Counted from the first letter of the stretch, positions 49,817-58,606 are shown. The stretch is DNA of 64,000 bases from Allosphingosinicella vermicomposti (GCF_003012815.1 NZ_PXYJ01000002.1:62001-126000); one strand, 5' to 3'. Numbers and translations are program-made. The notes: generated by a model not told the origin, from the sequence alone.

Positions 49817-52141
49817 TTGTTCATGTTCAGCAAGTTCGTCATCCGCAATGTCGGGGTATTGCGCGCGTTCGATACGCCCGGGTCCCCGAAGCTCTCCCAG
49901 CTCACGCTGTTCTATGCGGGCAACGGGCGGGGCAAATCGACCCTCACATCCGTCCTGCGAGCGGCACGGGACGGTTGCTCGAATACCGTTCTCGCTCGCC
50001 AGTCCTTGGGCAACGGCGGCGCGGCGCCGGACATCACCCTTATGACTGACGCCGGAAACATCCGCTTCGACAATGGCAAGTGGAAGTCGAAGAGCGCGCC
50101 CATTGAGGTGTTCGACACCACCTTCATTGCCGACAACATTTACGCCGGGGAGCTCACCGATCTCGCCCATGATCGCGGCCTCTTCTCCGTCATTATCGGC
50201 AAGGATGGGGTGCGGCTGGCAACCCACCTCGAGCGCTTTAACGATATCAACCGGAAGACATCGGCGGAATTGAAGGCGGCCGAGACGGCCCTTGCCGAAG
50301 ACAAGCCCGCCGACATGGGACTGGACGAGTTTTTCGCGCTGGCACCCAACCCCGATTACGACAAGCGCCTCGAGGATGCTGAGCGCGCTGTGAAGGCGGT
50401 CCAGCAGGCGGACAAGATCGCTGCCCTCAAGCAGCTCGAGGAGCTTCCCGTCCCCGCTCTCCCGGCCGGGATGGCCGCCGTCCTCGCAAGCACCGTCGCT
50501 GACATTGATACCTCGGCTCGGGACCGCTTGCTCGAGCACTTCACCCGCTTCCGCCTCGACAAGAAGGCCGAGGAGTGGATCGGCTACGGCTTGGACCATA
50601 TCCACGATGATTCCTGCCCCTTTTGTGGGCGGGAGGACGTGGATCAGGCGGGGATGGTGACGCTGTACGCGCAAATCTTCGGGGACACCTACCAGGGCCA
50701 CCTAGCCACCGTCCGGGAGCTCGGGGGCGAGGTTGAAACCTCCTTGGGCGAGGACACCCGCACGGGCCTGACGGCCAAGATCGAAGCCAATGCCGAGGCC
50801 GCCCGAAAGTGGGGCGAATACGTTCGGCTGGATAAGCCACTCCCGGAGATGGCCGAGCTCGGCCCCGTGATCGCGGACGCGCACAAGGCGGCCAAGGCAC
50901 TATGCGACAAGAAGCGCGCGTCACCGCTGGACAAGCTCGAGGCCGAGGAAGAGCTGACTGAGATAGGCGCCAAGCTCACGGCCGCCACCAACCTCATCAA
51001 TACCTACAACGAGGCCGTTGTAGGCATCAATGACGCCGCCGCGAAGGTATCGACCGCCGCACCGACCAAATTGGCAGTCGCGCAGGCGACCCGCGACAAC
51101 GTGAAGAAGCGCATCGCCCGGCATGACGCGGGGGTCCAGAAGCGGGTCAATGCCTACTTCCGCGCGAAGAAGCGGGACGCGCGGGCGCGCAAGACCCGGA
51201 CCTACATTCAGAAGAAGCTCAAGGACGTGAACGAGGCCTCGGCCGCTCAGTACCACAGCCGAGTGAATCACCATCTCGGCCGCTTCGGTGCCAGCTTCAC
51301 CATCTCGAAGATCACAAACAGCATGCAGGGCAACTCGGGCCAGGTGGACTACGGGTTGCTCATCAAGGGCGAGACCGTCGCGCGCGGACGGGGGCGGCAG
51401 GCGGATGCCATTCCCTCATTCCGCAACACGCTGTCGGCCGGGGACAAGACCACGCTCGCCTTCGCGTTCTTCCTCGCCATGCTGGACGCGGACACGGGCC
51501 TCGCTGGGAAGACAGTGGTGGTCGATGACCCGCTGAGCAGCCACGATAGCCATCGCCGGTACATGACGGTCGAGGTCATCAAAGAGCTGTGCGGCCGCTG
51601 CCGCCAGATGATCGTGCTGTCCCACGATGAACACTTGCTCCTCGACATCGAGGCCCGTTGCGTGGGCACCCCTTGCGCAGCCTTCAAGATCGAGTTCGCC
51701 GCTGGGGGTCAGTGGTCGGAGGCGTCAGTCGCGGACTTGGACCTCCTCTGTCGAGCTCGGCACATCGAGATGATTGACGACCTCTCGGCCTACGTTGAAC
51801 GGAACGAGGGGGACCCTGCCAAGGTGGTTCTCACGGTGCGTCGCGTCCTCGAGACCCACTACAGGCGATACCGGGCATACTTCGCACCGGACCAAAACCT
51901 CGGCTCCATCGTCAAGGCGATCGCGAGCGAGGGACCCTCGCACCCGTGCCACCGAGACCTCACGCAGCTCGACCGCTGCAACAACGCGACATGCGACGAT
52001 CACCACGGCGAGAACGCCGATACCGGGCGGGCACGAACGTTGTCAGACGAGGAGGTCCGGGTGGTGGCTATCGATGCGCTCGAGCTCATTGGCGCCCGGC
52101 GGCCTGCGACGGCAATTCGCACTGCGGCAAATGCGGCTTGA
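49817..52141 (+). CDS. RloC/PrrC-like ATPase with zinc hook, putative anticodon nuclease
   Basis: 774 residues of the AAA_13 type. Walker A GNGRGKS (35-41) near the N-terminus; helical arms around a CxxC (Cys267-Pro-Phe-Cys270 in DDSCPFCGRED), the zinc-hook pattern of RloC and Rad50; second arm rich in Lys/Arg to about 475; ABC signature LSAGDKTTL (539-547); Walker B TVVVDDPLSS (566-575); H-loop LSHDEH (601-606). The C-terminal part (about 645-760) has Arg675-x3-Glu679 followed by His709, His712, His729 and His730; PrrC and RloC cut tRNA anticodons with an Arg-x3-Glu and a later His. Function as a phage-defence tRNA nuclease is inferred. Start is TTG 49817 or ATG 49823. Confidence 0.8.
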   Translation: MFMFSKFVIRNVGVLRAFDTPGSPKLSQLTLFYAGNGRGKSTLTSVLRAARDGCSNTVLARQSLGNGGAAPDITLMTDAGNIRFDNGKWKSKSAPIEVFDTTFIADNIYAGELTDLAHDRGLFSVIIGKDGVRLATHLERFNDINRKTSAELKAAETALAEDKPADMGLDEFFALAPNPDYDKRLEDAERAVKAVQQADKIAALKQLEELPVPALPAGMAAVLASTVADIDTSARDRLLEHFTRFRLDKKAEEWIGYGLDHIHDDSCPFCGREDVDQAGMVTLYAQIFGDTYQGHLATVRELGGEVETSLGEDTRTGLTAKIEANAEAARKWGEYVRLDKPLPEMAELGPVIADAHKAAKALCDKKRASPLDKLEAEEELTEIGAKLTAATNLINTYNEAVVGINDAAAKVSTAAPTKLAVAQATRDNVKKRIARHDAGVQKRVNAYFRAKKRDARARKTRTYIQKKLKDVNEASAAQYHSRVNHHLGRFGASFTISKITNSMQGNSGQVDYGLLIKGETVARGRGRQADAIPSFRNTLSAGDKTTLAFAFFLAMLDADTGLAGKTVVVDDPLSSHDSHRRYMTVEVIKELCGRCRQMIVLSHDEHLLLDIEARCVGTPCAAFKIEFAAGGQWSEASVADLDLLCRARHIEMIDDLSAYVERNEGDPAKVVLTVRRVLETHYRRYRAYFAPDQNLGSIVKAIASEGPSHPCHRDLTQLDRCNNATCDDHHGENADTGRARTLSDEEVRVVAIDALELIGARRPATAIRTAANAA

Positions 52142-52239
52142 AACCCGGAACCGAACCGGGGGTAGCGACTAAATCGCTACCGCTCGACTACCCCGGAAGG
52201 ACTGGCGGGACCACCTTTCCAGCTGCGTGCTTGAAAAGA

Positions 52240-52285
52240 TGGTGGGCGCGACAGGGATTGAACCTGTGACCCCACCCGTGTGAAG
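52240..52285 (-). pseudogene. 3' fragment of tRNA-Val(CAC)
   Basis: Read on the minus strand: TTCACAC loop, anticodon stem 3' strand, GGGGTC, T arm ACAGGTTCAATCCCTGT, acceptor strand CGCGCCC, A, CCA. The 5' half (D arm and acceptor strand) is absent; the bases beyond are unrelated. Such 3' tRNA pieces are usually the attachment-site copy left by an element integrated in that tRNA gene. Confidence 0.82.
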
Positions 52286-52402
52286 TGCAGGATCGATAGC
52301 CAGGTAGGAATGACCGCTTTCGGCTGTGAATGAATAGTTCACGAGCGTCCGCCATGGGCGCAAAGCGGACCCGAGCGTTTCTGCTCAGTGAAGCCGCCCG
52401 CA

Positions 52403-54379
52403 CTACGAAACTCCCTGTCCTCTCGATCTCCCAAATGTCCAGTTTACGTCGCTACCATTCGGCCGGACGATTCCCGTGACCTGCTTGCCGATCCTTTCCT
52501 CCAGCACCCGGCGCCAGGGCACGAGCGTGAACTCCTTGGATTTCTCCACCAGAGCATAACGCCCGCCGACAAGATCGATCTGGCGCGCCAGCTTCCCTTC
52601 TATTCGTTCGCCAGCCTTTGCTTCCGTAAAACGCAGGCCGAGTTCGTCCATTAATTGCGCGCCGGCCCGAAGCAGTTCCCGCCGCTGCAGTGTCGCGAGC
52701 ATGCCCGCGCGATAGACGGTGCCGCCACTCCGTTCTTCGGCAAGGCCTTGGTCAAGCAGCCATTGGCGCCGTATTGCCTGCGCCTCCCGCACGGCGCGTC
52801 CAAAGCCGGCGTCTCGCAGTGGGAGTGGCGTGGCTGCAGTCAATTCCCGGTCGAGCCAAGTTGGCGCGTCAGCGCCCAGCTGCCTTTCCAGCGGCTCCCT
52901 GGAGAGAAGCTCGACCGCGACCGGCCGCGCCCGCGCCTGCCGCTCCTCATAGGACGCTGCGGCCGCCAGATAGCCGTCCCCCAGGTTCCAGCTTCCGTCA
53001 GGCTGTCGATCCAGTGTGGCGCCGCTCCTCCGGACGGCCTCAAGTCGCCGCACATGTGTTGAGGCGAACGCCTCTGTGGCCTGTGGATCGTGCCGCAGGT
53101 GCAGATCGACGCTGTAGCGGCCGTCATTCTCGGCCGCGATGTTCGCGATCATCCGGTCTACCGGCCGCACCCCCGTTTTTCGTCCGCTGACGCACACGAT
53201 CGCGTTGTCGGGTGCAAGGTCGGCGACATCGCCGCTCCCGACATCGGCATAGTGAATACGTCCGTCGAGGCCGTCGACCAGCAGATAATAGCGACCGCTG
53301 AGCTCGTCGGAGAGACCGCGTGCGAGCACGCGTCCGACGACTTCCCGCTGCCCTTCTACGGTTGGATCGAAAACCGCATAATCGCACAGCGCGCGCTCGG
53401 CACCTTTCGCACCAAGCTGGCGGTGCATCGTCTTGATGATATCGCCGCGCTCTCCCATTCGCCGGAGCGTCGTCTCCAGATCCTCGGCAAGATGCCAGCG
53501 CCCGGGCGCGGTCTCGTCGGCCAAACCGAGACGTGTCAGTTTGACGAGGCGGCGAGTCAGCATCGCCTGCCGGAACGGACCGTCCGCCTGCGGGCTCACG
53601 AGACCTTCGACACCTTTTGCACGGAGCAATCTACGGTCGAGGCTCGTCAGCCTCTCCTGCTCGACTTCCCTCTCCAGCCGCGTTTCGATGTCACGATCGG
53701 TACGGGGTCCAAGGTCCAGCTGCACGATCTCGGCGGCACGCTCCCGCATGCCGCTCGCCATGTAGTCACGCGCGACGATCAAATCCTTGCCGCGCTCGTC
53801 CCTGCCGCGCAGCATGATATGGGTGTGAGGATGGCCGGTGTTGAAATGATCGACCGCGACCCAGTCCAGCTTGGTCCCGAGATCCTCTTCCATCTGCGTC
53901 ATCAGGCGCCGCGTAAGCGGCTTCAAGTCATCGTAGCTGCTGCCGTCTTCCGCCGAGACGATGAACCGGAACTGGTGGCGGTCCCCCGCCGCGCGTTCCA
54001 TGAAGTCCTTGCCGTCGGCGCGGTCGCTTGCCGCGTTGTAGAGCGCGCCAGGCTCACCGTCGCGAGTGACACCATCGCGCTGGATATAGCGCAGATGCGC
54101 ATGGGCGCCGGCGAGCGCCTTTCCGGCAAGCTTGACGATCCTCGACTTGATGACGACGCGCCGCTGCCGGAAGGCAGCCATGCGGTTACGCGCGGCGAGC
54201 ACCCTTCCTACCCCCGCACCCCGTCCGATACGATTGCCGTGAAAGCCGCTGTTGCGCGCCGCCCCGACGCCAGCAAGGTTCGCGGCGCGAAGCACCTGGT
54301 GCAGATATTTGCGGCCGCGCTTCGATCCCATTGACCGGATTTTGCCGAGCCGCGGTTCGAATGTCTCCTCGCCCGCCAT
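52403..54379 (-). CDS. Relaxase of the RlxS/VirD2-like type
   Basis: 658 residues. It nicks oriT and leads the strand through the channel. The N-terminal part has VIKSRIVKLAGKALAGAHAHLRYIQRDG (in part), FRFIVSAEDGSSYDDLKPLTRRLM (in part) and the three-histidine metal motif HFNTGHPHTHIMLRG (about residues 178-192). The remaining two thirds matches the DUF3363 region (SLDRRLLRAKGVEG, RGLSDELSGRYYLLVDGLDGRIHY in part, KSKEFTLVPWRRVLEERIGK). AAAGGAGAAGCGA precedes the ATG. It normally follows traG directly in these elements; here an 8.5-kb cargo block lies between them. Confidence 0.92.
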   Translation of the reverse strand: MAGEETFEPRLGKIRSMGSKRGRKYLHQVLRAANLAGVGAARNSGFHGNRIGRGAGVGRVLAARNRMAAFRQRRVVIKSRIVKLAGKALAGAHAHLRYIQRDGVTRDGEPGALYNAASDRADGKDFMERAAGDRHQFRFIVSAEDGSSYDDLKPLTRRLMTQMEEDLGTKLDWVAVDHFNTGHPHTHIMLRGRDERGKDLIVARDYMASGMRERAAEIVQLDLGPRTDRDIETRLEREVEQERLTSLDRRLLRAKGVEGLVSPQADGPFRQAMLTRRLVKLTRLGLADETAPGRWHLAEDLETTLRRMGERGDIIKTMHRQLGAKGAERALCDYAVFDPTVEGQREVVGRVLARGLSDELSGRYYLLVDGLDGRIHYADVGSGDVADLAPDNAIVCVSGRKTGVRPVDRMIANIAAENDGRYSVDLHLRHDPQATEAFASTHVRRLEAVRRSGATLDRQPDGSWNLGDGYLAAAASYEERQARARPVAVELLSREPLERQLGADAPTWLDRELTAATPLPLRDAGFGRAVREAQAIRRQWLLDQGLAEERSGGTVYRAGMLATLQRRELLRAGAQLMDELGLRFTEAKAGERIEGKLARQIDLVGGRYALVEKSKEFTLVPWRRVLEERIGKQVTGIVRPNGSDVNWTFGRSRGQGVS

Positions 54380-54494
54380 TCGCTTCTCCTTTCATTCGGG
54401 TCTCCCGGCCGGGGCGCCAGCGTAGCGCCACGTCCGGTGGCATGGCGCCATCCTTGCCGCAGAAAAAACGATGTGCAGACAAAAGCTTAGGAGG

Positions 54495-54540
54495 GTGCCA
54501 AGATTCCCGTGGCGCCATTCCTTTATCTTGCCTTCGGCAC
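54495..54540 (+). other. Candidate origin of transfer (oriT)
   Basis: In the 314-base gap upstream of the relaxase. GTGCCAAGAT (54495-54504) faces ATCTT (54525-54529) and GGCAC (54536-54540), an interrupted inverted repeat. TATCTTGCC (54524-54532) differs by one base from the IncP nic core TATCCTG|CC. Repeat next to nic-like core, upstream of the relaxase gene, is the expected layout. The rest of the gap (54380-54494, 54541-54693) has a palindrome ATGGCGCCAT and no gene. Confidence 0.55.
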
Positions 54541-54693
54541 TATTCCTCCTCCCTCCCCTGGACATCGCCGCCAATGCGGGCTGCGAAGCCCGTCCAGCCG
54601 CTGATAGAAGCGACGCCTCTCCGGCGGCGCGACCGGTCCCAATTCCCTTCAGAGACGAATGCCACAGGCAGCCGCAGCCTCGTGCCGACCCTT

Positions 54694-55359
54694 CTATTCC
54701 GCAGCCGAAATGCCGCCGGTCAGGCGCACGAAAACACTCGCCTTCGGCGCATATTCCACGCCTGCTGGTCCCCTCTCTGGGCGGGTGCGGAGCTGGAAAA
54801 ACAGCGCGCCGCCAAGCCCGTTCATTTGCCCCGGCGCGGCAATTTTTACAGCTTCCGGCACGCTTCGCAGCGCAGCGGAAGGCGCCTGCAACGGAGCGCT
54901 TGCGAGCTTCGCCACATAGGCACGCGTCTCCGCCGGAAGCCGCCGTCCGGCCTTCAGATAGTCCTCGTAGCGCCCCGGCCCGGCATTGTAGGCGGCGAAG
55001 AGCCCCGGATAACCGTAGCGGTCGTACATGGCTCTGAGGTAAGCAGTTCCCGCGAGGATATTGTCGCGCGGATCGTGCGGATCGCGGCCAAAGCCGTGCG
55101 CCCGGGCCAGTGCGGCATAGGTGCCGGGCATCACCTGCATCAGCCCCATCGCGCCCGCGTGGCTGGTGATCGGACGCCCCTTAAGGTGCGTCCGGCCGCC
55201 GCTCTCGGCCCGCATCACGCGCAAGATCCACTCCTGTGGAATGCCGAAGCGGGCGGAGGCCTCGGCAACGTGCGGCTGCCACTGACCGGCTGGCGCGGCG
55301 GAGGCGGCGCACGGCGCCGCGATCGCCAGAATGGCGATGAACCGGCTCACAACGCCCAT
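54694..55359 (-). CDS. Lytic transglycosylase (VirB1-like)
   Basis: 221 residues with a signal peptide (FIAILAIAAPCAASAAP). The SLT domain (about 28-135) has the catalytic Glu in ILRVMRAESGGRTH, then SHAGAMGLMQVMPGTYAALA and the AAYNAGPGRYEDYL motif. It opens the peptidoglycan for the mating apparatus. The C-terminal 70 residues are low-complexity. It overlaps the traF end by 13 bases, so the two are co-transcribed. Confidence 0.92.
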   Translation of the reverse strand: MGVVSRFIAILAIAAPCAASAAPAGQWQPHVAEASARFGIPQEWILRVMRAESGGRTHLKGRPITSHAGAMGLMQVMPGTYAALARAHGFGRDPHDPRDNILAGTAYLRAMYDRYGYPGLFAAYNAGPGRYEDYLKAGRRLPAETRAYVAKLASAPLQAPSAALRSVPEAVKIAAPGQMNGLGGALFFQLRTRPERGPAGVEYAPKASVFVRLTGGISAAE

Positions 55360-55919
55360 AGGAGCACCGCCTTTCCAAGGATGGCGCGTCCCGGCACCGG
55401 GCCGAAATAGCGGCCGTCATAGGAGGCGGGCACCTCCCCCATCAGCAGGAGATAGTGACCCTCGGCAATACGCCCGCAGCCTGTCCACCACGGCAAGGGC
55501 CTTCCCCGGCGATCATGATGGAGACGCGCGGCGGCGTGGCGGCCGTTGATGTAGAGCGCTTCGCCGATCGCGCAGACAAGATCGCCTTCGAGCGCCGCCA
55601 CTTTCTTCACCAGCGGCACGTTTCCGGGAAGATAATGGCGCTCGGCGGCAAGCGCGCGGGCGGCCGGAGGAAGCCAGGCGACAACGGCATCGCCGCGCGC
55701 GAGCGGCGCATCGGGCCGCACCCAATAAGGCCCCCTCGCCATGCTGTCCGAGACGTTCCAGACGACGCGCGGCCGGGGCGCGCCGGCCGCCGTTGCGAGG
55801 ACGAGGCCGCACAGAAGGCCGCCCGCGAGGAGGCGCTTGGTCAGGCGCCGCCGCGCGGTCCGCGCGCGGCGAAGCTCGGCGCCCCAGCGGAAGAGTGGCA
55901 GGTCGCGGGCCTCAGGCAT
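55347..55919 (-). CDS. traF: Conjugal transfer peptidase TraF (S26 family)
   Basis: 190 residues. One N-terminal membrane helix (LLAGGLLCGLVLATAAGA), then signal-peptidase-like boxes: catalytic Ser in NVSDSMARGPYWV, Lys in VPLVKKVAALEGDLV, and the closing segment HYLLLMGEVPASYDGRYFGPV. TraF matures and cyclises the TrbC pilin in IncP-type systems, and trbC is present at 40026. The start MPEARDLPLFRWG overlaps the HTH gene end; the open frame upstream lies within that gene. Confidence 0.92.
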   Translation of the reverse strand: MPEARDLPLFRWGAELRRARTARRRLTKRLLAGGLLCGLVLATAAGAPRPRVVWNVSDSMARGPYWVRPDAPLARGDAVVAWLPPAARALAAERHYLPGNVPLVKKVAALEGDLVCAIGEALYINGRHAAARLHHDRRGRPLPWWTGCGRIAEGHYLLLMGEVPASYDGRYFGPVPGRAILGKAVLLWAL

Positions 55920-56139
55920 GGGACCGCGCCGCGCTCGTGCCGCCTTCGGACCAGGCATCGAGATCGACGATGTGATAGCGCACATAACGGCCGTGCTTGC
56001 GAAAGCGCGGGCCTTGTCCGGCGCTCCGCATCTTCTCAAGCGTGCGCGCCGAAAGGCCGATATAATAAGCCGCCTGCGCCGTGTTGAGGAAAGGGCAGCC
56101 CTTTTTCGCCTTGGCGGCGCGGGCAATTTCATCGTCCAT
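55912..56139 (-). CDS. Small helix-turn-helix protein (HTH_17/AlpA-like)
   Basis: 75 residues: FLNTAQAAYYIGLSARTLEKMRSAGQGP with GRYVRYHIVDLDAW is the MerR-like winged HTH of excisionase and AlpA-type proteins. Such a gene regularly precedes traF in ICEs and may regulate or aid excision. It overlaps traF by 8 bases. The 161 bases to its right hold GAGGTCGACATG-like leader and no gene. Confidence 0.88.
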   Translation of the reverse strand: MDDEIARAAKAKKGCPFLNTAQAAYYIGLSARTLEKMRSAGQGPRFRKHGRYVRYHIVDLDAWSEGGTSAARSHA

Positions 56140-56300
56140 GTCGACCTCTCTTTGGCGCGGCGGGAATCGCCGCGGCCTTGGGCGAAGATGGTCGAGTGAG
56201 GGCGTGTCTTCGGAGGCTCGAAAAACGGCCGCCCTGAAAATCGATCCGCCCTTATCGAGGAAAAGCCCGCCGCGCATGTCGCGCGGCGGGCTTTCGGGGC

Positions 56301-56597
56301 TCAGCGCGACCAGATCAGGCTGTGCTCGCCATTCTCGCCCTCGATGAGGGTCGCAAAGATGGGCGCCGGAAAGCTCGGGTCATCGAGCTTCAGCGAAAGA
56401 TAGTCGCGGCCTTCGCGCGAGGTCTTCTTCCAGGCGGCGCCAAACTCGACGTTGCCGGCGAACACCCGGTAATCGGGTGCCTTGTCGTGGTCCTTGTCGG
56501 AGGGACGGAGGGTCGCCTTGACGTTGAGGGTCAGCGTCTTGATCGTGCCGCCGAGATTGCCGTTGTCGGTCGCGGTGAAGGTTCCGATCTGGGCCAT
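56301..56597 (-). CDS. DUF736 family protein
   Basis: 98 residues: [29 protein letters not shown] (in part), [43 protein letters not shown] (in part). This is the DUF736 family, found almost only on ICEs and plasmids of alphaproteobacteria beside traF and parB. AAGGAGACATGAC precedes the ATG. Function unknown; a small beta-barrel is likely. Confidence 0.95.
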   Translation of the reverse strand: MAQIGTFTATDNGNLGGTIKTLTLNVKATLRPSDKDHDKAPDYRVFAGNVEFGAAWKKTSREGRDYLSLKLDDPSFPAPIFATLIEGENGEHSLIWSR

Positions 56598-56704
56598 GTC
56601 ATGTCTCCTTATGCTGCTTTCGGGACCGCCTCTTGCGGCCTCGATGGCTGTCGGGAGGCGCGGCGGCGGCCGGTCCGCACCGTCAGGCCGAAGCAGAGCG
56701 GAGG

Positions 56705-56779
56705 ACGGCGGGAGCCCAAGCTTCTTGTCTCGCGAGGAGCCGCAAGAAGCGGCGGGGAAGAAGGTTGGGCTCCCGCCGT
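56705..56779. repeat. 22-bp inverted repeat upstream of DUF736
   Basis: Left arm 56705-56726 (ACGGCGGGAGCCCAAGCTTC..) and right arm 56758-56779 (..TTGGGCTCCCGCCGT) match over 22 bases with one mismatch and a 31-base loop. It lies in the 361-base gap between DUF736 and the AbiEii-like gene, which holds no supported gene. It could be a transcript hairpin or a protein-binding site. Confidence 0.8.
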
Positions 56780-56958
56780 TGCGGGCATGAGGCCGGGGCC
56801 CTCCAGGGCCCGAACCGGCGCGCCAGACCAGCCCATCGATGAGGCCGTGAGGGCGGATCGCACAGCATCGAAGACACGTTGACATTGATCGGAAAAGCGC
56901 AGTCTCCGCGCCTCGAAGGCACTCTCGGCACGGCAGCATAAACCATCGCCCTGAGTGG

Positions 56959-58005
56959 CTAGACCCGGCCTGAACCCTCCACAGACCCGTCAGCGGCTGC
57001 CGCGTTCGCACGATCCTGGAGGTCCCGGATGCGATCCATAAGCGCCTCGAAGGGCTCCGCTTCGTCGAGCAGCAATCCGTCCTCGACCATCCGCCGATAG
57101 TCGTCGGCGAGGGCGCGGCGGCTGTCTCCCTCGGGCACGAGCCTTAAGTCCCCTGCGACGGCGGCGCCATAGTCGATCGTCTGCCGGCCGGCATCTTTCT
57201 CCGCGAAGAACCATCTCTTGTGGGCGGCGACGGCAGCGGCGATGGACCGGTCGGCGATCGCCGCCTCGGCGAGCCCGGCTTCATCGAGCTTGGCAAGGTC
57301 GTACCAGTGGCGCGCGAAGCGGTCGCCGCGCAAGGGGCCTTCCGAGCAGAAGACATGGGCGGCGGTCGCCTTCTCCCAGAAGGTCCGCTCGGCGCGCATG
57401 ACGCGCGGCCTCGCGACCGGAAAGGCGACCCCTTCGACGTGAGGCGCGGCATCGCAGGTAACCTCGTACGGCGCGCTCGGTTCACCGGTTGAACGGGCGC
57501 CGAATTCCAGCATGACGCGCGGGAGGACATAGCCGGAGCCCGTGGTCAGCGCCTCATATTCGACGAAGATCTTGTCCCCCTCGGCCCGAGCCTTGGCCGG
57601 GAGCGCATCGGCGGCGAGCCGCGCCTGGATGAGCGGCAACGCCTTCTCCGCGATCCATTGCGGAAGCCGCGTGCGAACCGCCTTGCTCCATCTCTTCTCT
57701 TCGCTCCGGGTTGCGGGAAGCGCGTCTTCCGCGCCATCGACGAGGTCGGGAACGAGCTTGCGGATGTCGTAGGTGAGGTCGATATCCTCGGAGAAACGGC
57801 GGATCGCCCCATAGACCTTGGAGAGCGACGTGCCGCCCTTGAAGACGAGATCGTCGCCCAAGGAATCGCCAAACAGGGCTCCGAGCGTCCAGACGACCCA
57901 GATGTCCTTTTCCAGAAGGTGCGGCGGTCGCCCCGAGGCGGAAGCGGCGACGCTCAGCACTTCGAGGCGGTCTTCGGGCGAAAGCCCGAAATAGGCCTCA
58001 GCCAT
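56959..58005 (-). CDS. AbiEii-type nucleotidyltransferase toxin (DUF1814)
   Basis: 348 residues. [17 protein letters not shown] and the nucleotidyltransferase motif [12 protein letters not shown] followed by [12 protein letters not shown] (metal-binding Asp pair) match AbiEii. AbiEii toxins transfer nucleotides to tRNA and stop growth, giving phage resistance or element maintenance. A later conserved patch is [13 protein letters not shown] and [12 protein letters not shown]. It overlaps its presumed antitoxin by 8 bases, as usual for type IV abiE pairs. Confidence 0.92.
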   Translation of the reverse strand: MAEAYFGLSPEDRLEVLSVAASASGRPPHLLEKDIWVVWTLGALFGDSLGDDLVFKGGTSLSKVYGAIRRFSEDIDLTYDIRKLVPDLVDGAEDALPATRSEEKRWSKAVRTRLPQWIAEKALPLIQARLAADALPAKARAEGDKIFVEYEALTTGSGYVLPRVMLEFGARSTGEPSAPYEVTCDAAPHVEGVAFPVARPRVMRAERTFWEKATAAHVFCSEGPLRGDRFARHWYDLAKLDEAGLAEAAIADRSIAAAVAAHKRWFFAEKDAGRQTIDYGAAVAGDLRLVPEGDSRRALADDYRRMVEDGLLLDEAEPFEALMDRIRDLQDRANAAAADGSVEGSGRV

Positions 58006-58594
58006 AAGCCGCGATTTCGCTCACGGGCTTGGCGATCCATGGCGGCAGGAGAGGTGAGACCGACACCATTTCCCGGAAAGCGGAGGGCGGCAGCGTGCGC
58101 TTAAGCTTGGTGAGCGCCGGACCCGCCTTCGCTTGCCCCAGCCAGGCGAGCGCGCGCACCGCCTCGCCCGCCGGACGGCCCGCCAGCGCGAGCTGCCAGC
58201 GCGGTGCGTGCTTTAGTTCCACGGTCTGGCGGCCGACCTTGAGCCTGCGGCTCGGTCCCGAGGTTAGATAGACTGAGCGGACCGGAACCTGCTCGGTGAG
58301 GCCGAGTGCGTTGGCGGCGGCGGCGCCGCTCGGCGTCACCGTCTCGCCGCATTGCTGGGCGAGCGCGGCAACGACCTTCTCGGCCGCCGGAGCGCGAGTG
58401 CCGAAGCGGGATTCGACCGGGCGGACGTAGAGGCCGCGGCCGGCGCGCAGCAGCGCGCCTCGCTGCACGAGACGCGACAGAGCCTGATCGACTGCCGCGC
58501 GGCTGCCCAGATGCAGCAGCGCCTTGGCGACGATTGGCGCGCCCTCCGGCAGCCCGGCGGCATATTTCATGATCTTCTCGGACACATGTTTCAT
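57998..58594 (-). CDS. AbiEi-like antitoxin/regulator (DUF6088)
   Basis: 198 residues. The N-terminal wHTH (EKIMKYAAGLPEGAPIVAKALLHLGSRAAVDQALSRLVQRG, in part) and RAGRGLYVRP match the antitoxin fold of AbiEi/DUF6088. The C-terminal part has ANALGLTEQVPVRSVYLTSGPSR. AbiEi proteins bind inverted repeats at their own promoter; two such repeats lie directly upstream at 58607. It is first in the pair, overlapping the toxin start. Confidence 0.88.
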   Translation of the reverse strand: MKHVSEKIMKYAAGLPEGAPIVAKALLHLGSRAAVDQALSRLVQRGALLRAGRGLYVRPVESRFGTRAPAAEKVVAALAQQCGETVTPSGAAAANALGLTEQVPVRSVYLTSGPSRRLKVGRQTVELKHAPRWQLALAGRPAGEAVRALAWLGQAKAGPALTKLKRTLPPSAFREMVSVSPLLPPWIAKPVSEIAAYG

Positions 58595-58606
58595 GGATTC
58601 ACCCTC

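Noticed and set aside
49817-52141. A PrrC system with type I restriction genes
   Set aside because: No hsdR, hsdM or hsdS genes flank the ATPase, and the CxxC zinc-hook pattern fits the RloC type better.
52240-52290. A complete tRNA-Val gene
   Set aside because: Only the 3' half from the anticodon loop is present; no D arm or 5' acceptor strand can be found in the adjoining bases.
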